Source: Haloarcula amylolytica JCM 13557 (lineage in GTDB: Archaea; Halobacteriota; Halobacteria; Halobacteriales; Haloarculaceae). Taken from it: DNA of 64,000 nucleotides. A program made the position numbers and the translations under genes. Location of the stretch: contig NZ_AOLW01000050.1 in the NCBI RefSeq assembly GCF_000336615.1, positions 14,030 through 78,029 of the forward strand, written 5' to 3'. This document shows, in pieces, positions 1 through 7,511 of the stretch; the first letter of the stretch is position 1, and each line of letters starts with the position of its first letter. The notes under the pieces were generated by a model, which made no database searches, had not been told where the DNA came from, and saw nothing but the letters and a program-made list of their open reading frames with translations.

Positions 1-339
1 GTGGAGGTCCATACAGACCTCCACCTGCTTGGGAAGAACCTCTAGAACGTCCTTCTGTAGGAGTGCGTTCCCGACTTGTTCAACCGACGTTAGGTCGAAC
101 TTCTCGCGGAGGTGGTACAGAATCGTGTTTTGATGAGGAGAGTCTTCACTGGTCTCACAGAGTTCAGATACCGAGGTCCCGTCGGCGCAAGCGCCGACGA
201 GGACCTCGTAGATATCCTCAGCTTCAATTTCAGCATTGTCGCTGAGACCGAGATCAACTTCCTCGTCAAACGTGTTGACGAGGAAGTTAAGAAGCTGGTC
301 CTCGTGGATTTCACCGTCTGCTTGCTTGGTATTGGACAC
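1..339 (-). CDS. ISH3-family transposase, N-terminal part (cut by window edge)
   Basis: The minus-strand frame is open from position 339 to the window edge (113 codons). A GTG start gives a protein beginning VSNTKQADGEIHEDQLLNFL, which I recognise as the conserved N-terminus of haloarchaeal ISH3-type DDE transposases; a run such as EDIYEVLVGACADGTSV is also typical. A TTG at 361-363 lies in frame just upstream, but the family usually starts at the GTG equivalent. The catalytic domain is outside the window. The IS end probably lies between 340 and about 385, because the next frame to the right is a beheaded gene. Confidence 0.8.
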   Translation of the reverse strand, partial: MSNTKQADGEIHEDQLLNFLVNTFDEEVDLGLSDNAEIEAEDIYEVLVGACADGTSVSELCETSEDSPHQNTILYHLREKFDLTSVEQVGNALLQKDVLEVLPKQVEVCMDLH

Positions 340-379
340 ACCTTCAGCAAGCAGACCTCTCAACTAACCGGCTTTGTGA

Positions 380-898
380 AGTACTGAGTATGCCTTCCAC
401 ACCACGCAGCAAGGCAATATTGACTCGATACAACAACACGGCATCAAAGCAACAGATTCGACGAACCAAGACACAGACACGATCGAAACAGTCCTCAGCG
501 AGCTCGGCTACGACGACCCGTTCCCATTCGACCGAACTGAAGTCACATACTGCCACATCGACAGCCAATTCGTCGCCGACTTCCTCCCCTCACAAACTGA
601 CACGCCTCTCATCTCCGACGAAACGGTGGTCGTCGTCGACGTCGAGAAACTCACCACGCAACTGTACATCGCCGACATGGGTCACGTCTCAGACCTCATA
701 GACTACCACCACGTCGGCCCACACATCATGATGCAGTCAGACACACCCGAAGAAGCCATTGAACAATACCAAGAGAACATCACGAAAGTCGAAACACCAG
801 CCGACATCGCAGCAAGTCTACAAACCGACATCAGTCACACCGAACTCATCATAGACGGCAACGTTCCACCAGCGGCAATCGTTAGTGCCGTTGAATAG
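380..898 (+). pseudogene. 5'-truncated hypothetical protein next to the IS
   Basis: One plus-strand frame is open from 380 (after a TGA at 377-379) to the TAG at 896-898. It reads as an acidic haloarchaeal protein, for example VTYCHIDSQFVADFLPSQ and later LIDYHHVGPHIMMQSDTPEE, but has no start codon before an internal ATG/GTG near 620-630. The 5' end abuts the ISH3-type element, so I infer that the IS removed the start. A shorter product from the in-frame GTG at 626 (90 aa) is possible. I do not recognise the family. Confidence 0.5.
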
Positions 899-922
899 AC
901 TGCAATCACCAACAGAAACCAA

Positions 923-1312
923 TCAGTCACTGAAGATTTCTTCACAGTCACGCGCTATTCGCTGGAGGTCTGTCCTCTGCGGGTCGTTGCTCCCGAACCC
1001 GGGCTTATTATCTTCACAGCTTCGTTGTACGCCGTCCTCTTCTGACGGGAGCAAAGCGGACCAGTTGTTCCGCCAACGTTTCGCTGGAAACGTACTAAGA
1101 TCAATGGTTAGCAAATAATGCCCATCAGAGGGTTTCCGCTTGACGAACTCATCATTCCTGAGGGCAGATTCTGGAATGAAATAGACATCCTCATTTGACG
1201 GATCGAATCCATTCTGATCTACCAGATCTAAAAGAGCAACGTACGTTTCGGTAACATCGCCTTGATGATCCTTATTGATAAACTCGACTTCCGCGTCTAC
1301 GTTGAGTTTAAT
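923..1312 (-). pseudogene. 3' remnant of an unknown gene, out of frame with the vWA gene
   Basis: From 1312 to the TGA at 923-925 a minus-strand frame of 130 codons gives protein-like sequence (IKLNVDAEVEFINKDHQGDV, then NEDVYFIPESALRNDEFVKR). It has no convincing start and overlaps the last 16 bases of the vWA gene in another frame. The simplest reading is that a deletion or rearrangement joined the tail of one gene to the end of the vWA gene near 1300-1312. The function is unknown. Confidence 0.45.
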
Positions 1313-3303
1313 CGGAGCCGACCGAACCGCTCCGTGTGCTCGTCGGGGACGACCAGCGGGACGGACTCGCGCTCGTGCTCACCGCGCTGGTCGGGGAGCA
1401 ACCAGTCGTCGACACCCGTCGCGTTGTCGGCCCGGTCGTGGACGTCACGGGCCCACGCGCGGAGTTCCCGAGCGTACCGAGCAAGCGCTACCGCCTTTCG
1501 GACCCCGTCGTGTGCGAACGCCGCTCCGTCTTCGGGCATCGATACGGCGACGCGCTCGGTCTGTTCGGCCCCGTCGCGTTCCGTCCAAGAGGCCTGCAGT
1601 TCGAGTGTCGCGTCCGCCGCCGTCTGCGTGAGTCGAACGAGGACGACCCCGCCGCGGGCCTGCCCGTCCTGTTTCGCAGAGGGGAACAGCGTCCCGACGT
1701 GCATCAGCTGCTCACTCGCATCGTCAGCGGACGGCGAGCCGTGGACGGCTTCAACTTCGTAGCCCGTCGCGTCCAATTCCAGGTCGAGGTTGAAGACGAG
1801 CGGCGTCACCATGTAGTCGAACTCCTCGCCGAGTCGCTGTTCGAACTCGTCGGCGGAGTGAATGAAGTAGTGGTTCGCGCCGCGAATCCCCGACACCGTG
1901 TCGGCCAGTTCGGCGTTCGCGTCCAGCCCCATCCCGATGAACGTCGTGTGGATACCGTCAGCGGCGGCGTCGGCGAACAATTCGGTGAGCTCGTTCGCCC
2001 CGGTCTCCCCGGTGTTGGGCATCATGTCGGTCATGAAGATGACGCGGCGTTCGAGGTCGTGACTGGTGGTTCCGTCGGCCAGCATATCGACGGCCGCCTC
2101 GAACCCGTCTTCCATGTTCGTGCTGCCGCCAGCCGCGATGTCACGGATGTGCTGTCGAATCGCGGGCATGTCCGTCGCCCCAACGTCGCGCAGCGGCTTC
2201 GCAACGTGTGCCCGATGATTGTACAGGACGACACCGAGGCGGTCCTCGGCGTGGAGCTGCTCGGTAAGCGCACACAGCGACTGCGTCGCTGCTGCGAGTT
2301 TCGTCTCGCTCCCGCTCTCGGCCTCGCGCCGGCGTCCCTGCTCATCGTAGTAGTACTGGTCGAACGCGCTGGACATGGACCCCGAGACGTCGAGGACCGC
2401 CACGAGGTCCAGTCGCGGTCGTTCGAACTCCTCGACAGACAGGGTCGAATCCAGACCGACAGAGAGGTACTGTTCGGTCTCTCCGGACAACGGGTGGTCG
2501 CTGACTGCCGCGGCGTACCGTGGGGCGAACAGCGAGTCCGTCGCTGTCCGCTCACCCGTTTCGAAGTAGTAGTCGTAGAACAGCCCCTCGTCACTGATCG
2601 CTTCGGGCTCCGGCGTGTACCCGTTCGCCACGTTCTCGCGGAAGTTCGTCACGTCTTTCGCGCCACCTGCGGCGAGGCCGACTGTCTCCGGACTCGCCAT
2701 GCTGTCGTTCATCGTACCCATGCTCGCATCTGCCTCCATATTTTCGAGGACCGGCTCCTCGTCACGTGCGAGCATGTGCTGAGCTACGTGGCGACCACAC
2801 GACGTACACACGAAGTCAGGCGTCTCAACTGGCTGGTCGTCCTGCATCGGGAGCCAGTCGTCGACAGCCCCGGTGTCCTCGTCAACAGTCTTAACCGAGG
2901 CCGTCTCGTCGAGGATACCGAACCGACGGTCTATACCGAGTTTCTCGGCCGCGTCGACGACTGCGGACCCGGCAGCGTCGATTGCCTGCCCTGCCCGGAG
3001 TTGGTCTCCACAGTGCGGGCACTCGTGTGCGATCGCCTGTGACGTGTCGACGGGCGCGGCACCGAGGAGCCCGGTAATCTCGTACGTTTCGCCGGTTTCG
3101 AGATCCCACAGCGAGTCGCTATCCGGCGTGGCGAGTATGCTGAACTGGTCGCCTGCCTGGTCGGTGACGAGCAGGCGGCAAACTGTCGCTCCGTCGCAGG
3201 CGAGTGGTCGTTTAGTGATGAACTCGACCGTGAGGTCGAGTCGTGCGCCGGGCCGTACGTCCGCGAATATCCCATCCATTGTTTGCTGATAGCTGCCGCT
3301 CAC
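1297..3303 (-). CDS. vWA-domain protein with zinc-ribbon N-terminal region
   Basis: 668 aa. The first ~90 residues look like a small beta-rich (OB-like) domain. Cys pairs follow, CPHC near residue 95 and CTSC near 165, suggesting a zinc ribbon. A von Willebrand A domain starts near residue 300 with the MIDAS motif DVSGSMS, followed by GGSTNMEDG (Thr) and MTDMMPNTG (Asp), so metal-dependent ligand binding is likely. After the vWA comes a beta-rich C-terminal region. The stop coincides with a junction to a foreign gene remnant, so the native C-terminus may be altered. It is the second vWA protein of the region besides Ro60; a shared role is only a guess. Confidence 0.75.
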   Translation of the reverse strand: MSGSYQQTMDGIFADVRPGARLDLTVEFITKRPLACDGATVCRLLVTDQAGDQFSILATPDSDSLWDLETGETYEITGLLGAAPVDTSQAIAHECPHCGDQLRAGQAIDAAGSAVVDAAEKLGIDRRFGILDETASVKTVDEDTGAVDDWLPMQDDQPVETPDFVCTSCGRHVAQHMLARDEEPVLENMEADASMGTMNDSMASPETVGLAAGGAKDVTNFRENVANGYTPEPEAISDEGLFYDYYFETGERTATDSLFAPRYAAAVSDHPLSGETEQYLSVGLDSTLSVEEFERPRLDLVAVLDVSGSMSSAFDQYYYDEQGRRREAESGSETKLAAATQSLCALTEQLHAEDRLGVVLYNHRAHVAKPLRDVGATDMPAIRQHIRDIAAGGSTNMEDGFEAAVDMLADGTTSHDLERRVIFMTDMMPNTGETGANELTELFADAAADGIHTTFIGMGLDANAELADTVSGIRGANHYFIHSADEFEQRLGEEFDYMVTPLVFNLDLELDATGYEVEAVHGSPSADDASEQLMHVGTLFPSAKQDGQARGGVVLVRLTQTAADATLELQASWTERDGAEQTERVAVSMPEDGAAFAHDGVRKAVALARYARELRAWARDVHDRADNATGVDDWLLPDQRGEHERESVPLVVPDEHTERFGRLRLNST

Positions 3304-3614
3304 CCGGGCAGCCTGCGGGTCCTCGACGACGATACACGCGCCTCCCTCGCGTGCAAGCCAATAAGCACCATCACAGTGGTGCTTTTGTCACACTTACACC
3401 CAACATTATGCCTCATGCTGATATAAATGTTTCGTCAGCACGCATCATAGAGTTGGATAAGCCAGTGTAATCTACAGTACGATGTTGTTTAATTCTGATC
3501 GAGGGTCAAACAGGACGTATCGAGTGGTTTCGACCCGCAAACCCACCGTTGCGACGGTGAGTAAACGGTCGTAACAATCATTGCGATGGCGCTCGTCGAA
3601 TAGGCAACAGCCCA
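3304..3614. other. Divergent intergenic region with hairpin
   Basis: About 310 bases between the divergent vWA and ATPase genes, AT-richer than its surroundings. It holds a perfect 8-bp inverted repeat, AAGCACCA and TGGTGCTT around TCACAG at 3363-3384, about 60 bases upstream of the vWA start, which could be an operator or a hairpin. No gene is seen. Confidence 0.5.
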
Positions 3615-5180
3615 ATGTCCATCGATGCCGGTGACGCCTTAGTCGAGTCCCTCCACCAACACAACCCCTGGTGGGACAACGGGGCCGACGCCTTCGACCT
3701 TCCTGCACGGCAGAAAAGCGACTTCTACCATCTCGCACGTCCGAACGCGTCCGGAAGCCAATTCGAAGACCAATCCATCCTCGCACTGGTCGGCCGGCGC
3801 GGCGTCGGCAAAACCACGCTCCTCCACCAGTTCATCCAGCACCGAATCGACACCGGCGACGCCCCCGAGCAATTCCTCTATCTCCCATTCGACGCGGACC
3901 CACTCTATCAGCTGCAGTCCGACGAGCAACTCGCGCGCGCAGTCCGCTACTACGAAAGCCGCGTCTACGGTCGCACTCCAGACGACGGCCCGCAGTTCAT
4001 CCTTCTCGATGATATCCACCAGATCCAACACGCGAACAAACCAACAATCGACGGATGGGGAGACCCCGTCGCCAAACTCATCGAGCAGACACCGGACCGG
4101 CACGTCATCATGACAGCCAGCGCCGAGGTCCAAATCGAACGAGAACTCGCCGATAGCGAAGTTTCCCCGGGCGCGTACGACGTGCAACCGATTCTCCCCG
4201 AGAAGTTCCGAGACTACCTGTTCACACTCTACCCCGACCTCGAAGCCGAAGACAACCGCGTCAGTCCGAGTTCGATACGCGCAGGCGAGAACAGTCTCCC
4301 GACAGCGATAGCCGACGCGGACACTGCGGGACTTGCGGCGGAACTGCAGCGCAAGTACGAGAAAGTCAGCGACGCGGAACGCCGGGTACAGTCGCAAGTC
4401 GTCGAGTACCTGACGATGGGCGGCATCATCAGCTACGAACACGACGGCGCTGTCGAATCAGCTAGCGCCCTCACACCGAAAGACTACGAGCGTCTCCGCG
4501 AGAACGTCAGGGCAGCCCTGTATCAGGACGTCCCCGGCTTCGAATCAATTCAAACAATTGCCGACCTGGAGCGCCTCTGCGCACTGGCCGCTCGGAACCG
4601 CGCGACAGAATCGTTCCGCTACCAGGAACTCGTCGAGCTATTCGACGTCGACCGACGCACAATCGCCGACAGCTACCTCCCCGCACTCAGCGAACTATAC
4701 GTACTCACTGGCGTCACCGAGTACGACAACAGTCGCCCGCGCGGCGTCAGACTCTACCTCCGCGACACCGGCCTCGCAACAGCCCTTTCTGATGGTGATG
4801 CATCGGCTGTTCGCAACGATTTCCAGCGGGAAGCAGACCTCGCCCGCGTCGCCGCCTTCGACCACACGATGCGTTTCGCCTACGGCGTTAACGCCACGCA
4901 AGGAAACGACACGACACCAAATGTTCAGTACTGGCGTGGACGAGACGGAGAAGTCGACTTCGTCTTCGAAATCGGAGACACGCCTGTTCCAATCGGACTT
5001 GCCTATCGGTCGCGCGACAGGGACACGGCACTTGCCGCCGTCCGGGAGTTCCAAGACGAATATGACGCACCGGTGGGTTTCCTCCTCGCAGGCGATACCG
5101 TTCACGGCTCGGAACCAATCCAACAAGTAGACGAGAATATCATTCAGCTTCCGTACTGGCTGTACCTTTTACTTTGTTAG
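3615..5180 (+). CDS. AAA-type ATPase with C-terminal DUF4143/endonuclease-like region
   Basis: 521 aa. Walker A is GRRGVGKTT at residues 60-68 and Walker B is FILLDDIHQI near 135. The order (AAA module, winged-helix-like middle, C-terminal region containing WRGRDGEVDFVFE) fits the large archaeal/bacterial ATP-binding family with AAA_14 plus DUF4143. The D-x-E-V-D-F stretch resembles the PD-(D/E)xK-like core often found in that C-terminal domain. The exact function of this family is unknown; members are common next to toxins, defence genes and mobile elements. The 3' end overlaps a serine-recombinase remnant on the other strand. Confidence 0.75.
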   Translation: MSIDAGDALVESLHQHNPWWDNGADAFDLPARQKSDFYHLARPNASGSQFEDQSILALVGRRGVGKTTLLHQFIQHRIDTGDAPEQFLYLPFDADPLYQLQSDEQLARAVRYYESRVYGRTPDDGPQFILLDDIHQIQHANKPTIDGWGDPVAKLIEQTPDRHVIMTASAEVQIERELADSEVSPGAYDVQPILPEKFRDYLFTLYPDLEAEDNRVSPSSIRAGENSLPTAIADADTAGLAAELQRKYEKVSDAERRVQSQVVEYLTMGGIISYEHDGAVESASALTPKDYERLRENVRAALYQDVPGFESIQTIADLERLCALAARNRATESFRYQELVELFDVDRRTIADSYLPALSELYVLTGVTEYDNSRPRGVRLYLRDTGLATALSDGDASAVRNDFQREADLARVAAFDHTMRFAYGVNATQGNDTTPNVQYWRGRDGEVDFVFEIGDTPVPIGLAYRSRDRDTALAAVREFQDEYDAPVGFLLAGDTVHGSEPIQQVDENIIQLPYWLYLLLC

Positions 5181-5315
5181 AGGCGCAACCAGAGACTGAA
5201 CCATGGTAGACGGATCGCAGCCGAGTTCGTTGACTGCGTAATTGTGTGTTGCTTCCAGTTGTCGGTCCAAGTTCTGGTCGGTAATCGAGACCCGAACATA
5301 GGCGGCAACGGTCAT
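5169..5315 (-). pseudogene. Serine recombinase (resolvase) N-terminal stub
   Basis: A 48-codon frame encodes MTVAAYVRVSITDQNLDRQL and then stops. This is the catalytic N-terminus of serine recombinases: YVRVS with the nucleophile Ser, then the DQNLDRQ motif. Full proteins exceed 180 aa, so this copy has lost its catalytic Arg cluster and DNA-binding part. An upstream ATG at 5327 would add four residues, but a TATA box at 5337-5348 puts a leaderless start at 5315. It marks a decayed mobile element between the ATPase and the peptidase operon. Confidence 0.75.
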
Positions 5316-5336
5316 AGACTCGCTCATGCTCTGTGA

Positions 5337-5372
5337 CTATTTAAAAAACGGTATTTCTGCCCATATGGGCAG
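5337..5372 (-). promoter_or_regulatory. TATA box and perfect 16-bp palindrome
   Basis: On the minus strand the palindrome CTGCCCATATGGGCAG (5357-5372) sits directly upstream of an AT-rich TATA element (TTTTTTAAATAG, 5337-5348), about 25 bases before the recombinase start at 5315. Position and symmetry suggest an operator for a dimeric regulator at the recombinase promoter. The regulator is not known. Confidence 0.5.
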
Positions 5373-5533
5373 GTAGTACAGTAATTGGCCATTCGCTACC
5401 TGTATAGAGAGATTAGGATTCCTACAGTTTCCACAGAGATTAGTACATCCGTTTCCTGTGAGAAAACCTATAGTAGTTTGAGACTATAGACTACAGCCTG
5501 CTCACTTCTCAATCCCTCAACTAGACAGTGCCA

Positions 5534-6304
5534 TCAGAATAATCTATCAGACAACTCTCCAAAGGCTTCTTCAAGTCGTCGAACTGCATCAGGTGCGATT
5601 CGCTGAGCTGCCATCGGTTCAATAATTCTGGAAGCGAACACAGCGGCAGCGAGCTCCTCGTCGCTGCCCTGCCGATAATCAACAAAGGGGCCATCTGTCT
5701 CAATCATAGGGCCATGGAGCCGCTCAGAGAGTTTCTGTGCTTGTCCCTTTTCATCGTCTGTTCGGAACAGTCTCGGTTGCTCTTCGATTCCGCTGTCAGG
5801 ACTCCAAGCCTCGTAGAATGCGTGGCCCACTTCGTGTGCGAGTACGACCCCTCTCTGAAAACCAGGGAAATCATCAGAATCGGTCCCAACCTCGATTAGT
5901 TGTACTCCTCGCCAGTACTTCCCCCGTACAGTCTCATCACGAAACTCAACCTCGCGGTCAATTTCATCAACAAACTCCTCACTAAGCGCTAAATCTGCCA
6001 CCCGGCTCGCACGAATAAGTTGTTCAGAGAGGGGAATCGTATCAACGAGCGGAAAATCAAGTTTGCCCATGTCTTCCTCCCATTCAGATAGACATCGTGT
6101 GAGTGGCTCATTGGACTCTTCATCCCGCTGTTGTTCTGCCTCAGGCCGATCACCATGGATAGTTTGCGCCTCTTCTAATGATTCACCGCCCTCCCACAGC
6201 GTAAATGGAGTGTCATCATCTCCGAGGCGGATGAACCCGTCTTCTAGTTCTTCGATGCGGTCATCGAGACGGTCTGCCAGCGTCGGCGACGGAAAGCGAC
6301 TCAT
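5534..6304 (-). CDS. HExxH metallopeptidase-like protein (possible ImmA-type)
   Basis: 256 aa. The motif LAHEVGHAFYE near residue 157 is a zincin active site (HExxH), with further acidic residues downstream (for example SDEELAAAVFASRIIE) that could supply the third zinc ligand. No signal peptide or membrane segment, so it is cytoplasmic. It is the second gene of a pair: an HTH protein ends 17 bases upstream on the same strand. In bacterial mobile elements an ImmA-type protease next to an HTH repressor cleaves it to switch the element on; a similar role here is inferred from layout only. It could instead be an unrelated peptidase. Confidence 0.65.
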   Translation of the reverse strand: MSRFPSPTLADRLDDRIEELEDGFIRLGDDDTPFTLWEGGESLEEAQTIHGDRPEAEQQRDEESNEPLTRCLSEWEEDMGKLDFPLVDTIPLSEQLIRASRVADLALSEEFVDEIDREVEFRDETVRGKYWRGVQLIEVGTDSDDFPGFQRGVVLAHEVGHAFYEAWSPDSGIEEQPRLFRTDDEKGQAQKLSERLHGPMIETDGPFVDYRQGSDEELAAAVFASRIIEPMAAQRIAPDAVRRLEEAFGELSDRLF

Positions 6305-6321
6305 TCAGCGTGCCTCACGTC

Positions 6322-6909
6322 TTAGGAGAGTGGAGTGAGGTCGTTTGAACTACTCGTATCGTCGTCGATGTCGGATTCATCAAAGAAATCTGGATGCGCA
6401 TTAGCGAGGTCCTCTGAATCCACACGAACGAACTGTACGAGATTCTCCGCTGCACTCAATTTTTCTTTGGCTCGTTGTAGATGAGTATCGACAGTGTTTG
6501 GTGAGATGCTGAGTATGGAAGCTGTCTCATCCCGACTGAATTTCCCTCTCTCCCGGAGTGCATATACGTGGGCTTGTTTGTGACTGAGCGGTGTGAGATC
6601 ACCGAAGTGCCATGCCTGTAAGAGGGCCTTCCCAATACTCGATAGTTCAGTCTCTATGTTAGCCGTACTGAATTCTCGAACGCAGGCAGACATCAACCTG
6701 CTTTCGCACCCAACAGCATACTCTGGCCAGAACTCCTTCTGTTTATATTGACCAATTAGGACATCATTCTGACCATGTATGTAATAGGCTGCGTTACCGC
6801 TCAAGTCGCTGTCTCCACCGATTCGGCCTATTAGTATGGCCTCTTGATCTGGAAGATGGCGTGGAAATCCAAGTTCTCTTTCTTCAGAGACAGTTGGTTG
6901 ATGTGGCAT
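6322..6909 (-). CDS. HTH transcriptional regulator (LuxR/sigma-4-like C-terminus)
   Basis: 195 aa. Residues ~110-160 (LSHKQAHVYALRERGKFSRD, then ETASILSISPNTVDTHLQRA) form a helix-turn-helix of the LuxR/sigma-region-4 type, with the recognition helix at SPNTVDTHLQ. The first 100 residues form an unrecognised domain and the tail is acidic. It is the first gene of a two-gene operon with the HExxH peptidase. It may regulate itself and the neighbouring island; this is inference. Confidence 0.7.
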   Translation of the reverse strand: MPHQPTVSEERELGFPRHLPDQEAILIGRIGGDSDLSGNAAYYIHGQNDVLIGQYKQKEFWPEYAVGCESRLMSACVREFSTANIETELSSIGKALLQAWHFGDLTPLSHKQAHVYALRERGKFSRDETASILSISPNTVDTHLQRAKEKLSAAENLVQFVRVDSEDLANAHPDFFDESDIDDDTSSSNDLTPLS

Positions 6910-7077
6910 GATCTCACTACATATTTGTAGTAATCAGCAAAGAATCTATCGCCCGTATCCTATTCATTCCCGACATTACTCCATTATGCCTGCAACTGGC
7001 TCTATCGAAATCTCAGCAGAGGATACATTCTGACTCGGTTCGGTCAATACAGCGATACGAATGAGAAAGCCGACGAA

Positions 7078-7362
7078 CTAATCCGTAACTTCGACACCAG
7101 TCTGTCCGGCGAGTGTGTCTTCGACTGACTGTGTCGTTCGGGCTTCACCTGTTTCAACTGTGACGCGGACAGTCGCTTCGGTAGCAGAGAGGCCTGGTTG
7201 TAGCTCCTGGAGGGCCTCAACAGTGACAGCGAGGATTCCGTCGGCGCGCGAGAGCCGCCGCTCTGCGTTGGTCGTGAGGTCGCCGTCCGCCCCGTTCGGA
7301 ACGCGGACGGTGACGACTAGGGTCGTAGTCTGTCGCGTGTCGTTGTCACTGGTGATTGCCAT
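7078..7362 (-). CDS. 94-aa hypothetical protein downstream of Ro60 and tRNA-Gly
   Basis: 94 aa from ATG at 7362, preceded by a good Shine-Dalgarno (GGAGGT, 6 bases upstream). A longer frame from 7515 exists, but its extra part is a tRNA-Gly gene read as protein, so I reject that start. The predicted pattern is beta-alpha-beta (TTTLVVTVRVPNG, then ATVRVTVETGEA), a small ferredoxin-like fold perhaps. I know no family for it. It lies at the end of the Ro60/tRNA transcript and may be part of the same system. Confidence 0.65.
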   Translation of the reverse strand: MAITSDNDTRQTTTLVVTVRVPNGADGDLTTNAERRLSRADGILAVTVEALQELQPGLSATEATVRVTVETGEARTTQSVEDTLAGQTGVEVTD

Positions 7363-7387
7363 CGTAGTACCTCCATTGGAGCGACCC

Positions 7388-7404
7388 GGCGGGACCGTCC
7401 CGCC
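7388..7404 (-). other. GC-rich hairpin between tRNA-Gly and the 94-aa gene
   Basis: A perfect 8-bp inverted repeat with a one-base centre (GGCGGGAC, C, GTCCCGCC). It lies 15 bases past the tRNA-Gly 3' end and about 25 bases before the next start codon, so it may be a processing or attenuation hairpin rather than a terminator. Confidence 0.4.
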
Positions 7405-7419
7405 ATGATTCGCTCCGAA

Positions 7420-7494
7420 TGCGCGAGAGACGATTTGAACGCCTGTTTCAGCCATGGCACGGCTGCGTGGTAGGCCAGACTCCACTACTCGCGC
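7420..7494 (-). tRNA. tRNA-Gly(GCC)
   Basis: Cloverleaf by eye: acceptor GCGCGAG/CTCGCGC, D-stem GTGG/CCAC, anticodon stem CAGCC/GGCTG with loop GTGCCAT (anticodon GCC, T33 present), T-arm AGGCG-TTCAAAT-CGTCT, discriminator A. It begins 17 bases after the Ro60 stop codon, so Ro60 lies inside the tRNA cluster. Confidence 0.85.
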
Positions 7495-7511
7495 AAAATC
7501 GGAAACTGCAG

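Noticed and set aside
1336-3042. 568-aa plus-strand ORF antisense to the vWA gene
   Set aside because: Shadow frame with no family-like motifs; the minus-strand frame has a MIDAS motif and zinc Cys pairs.
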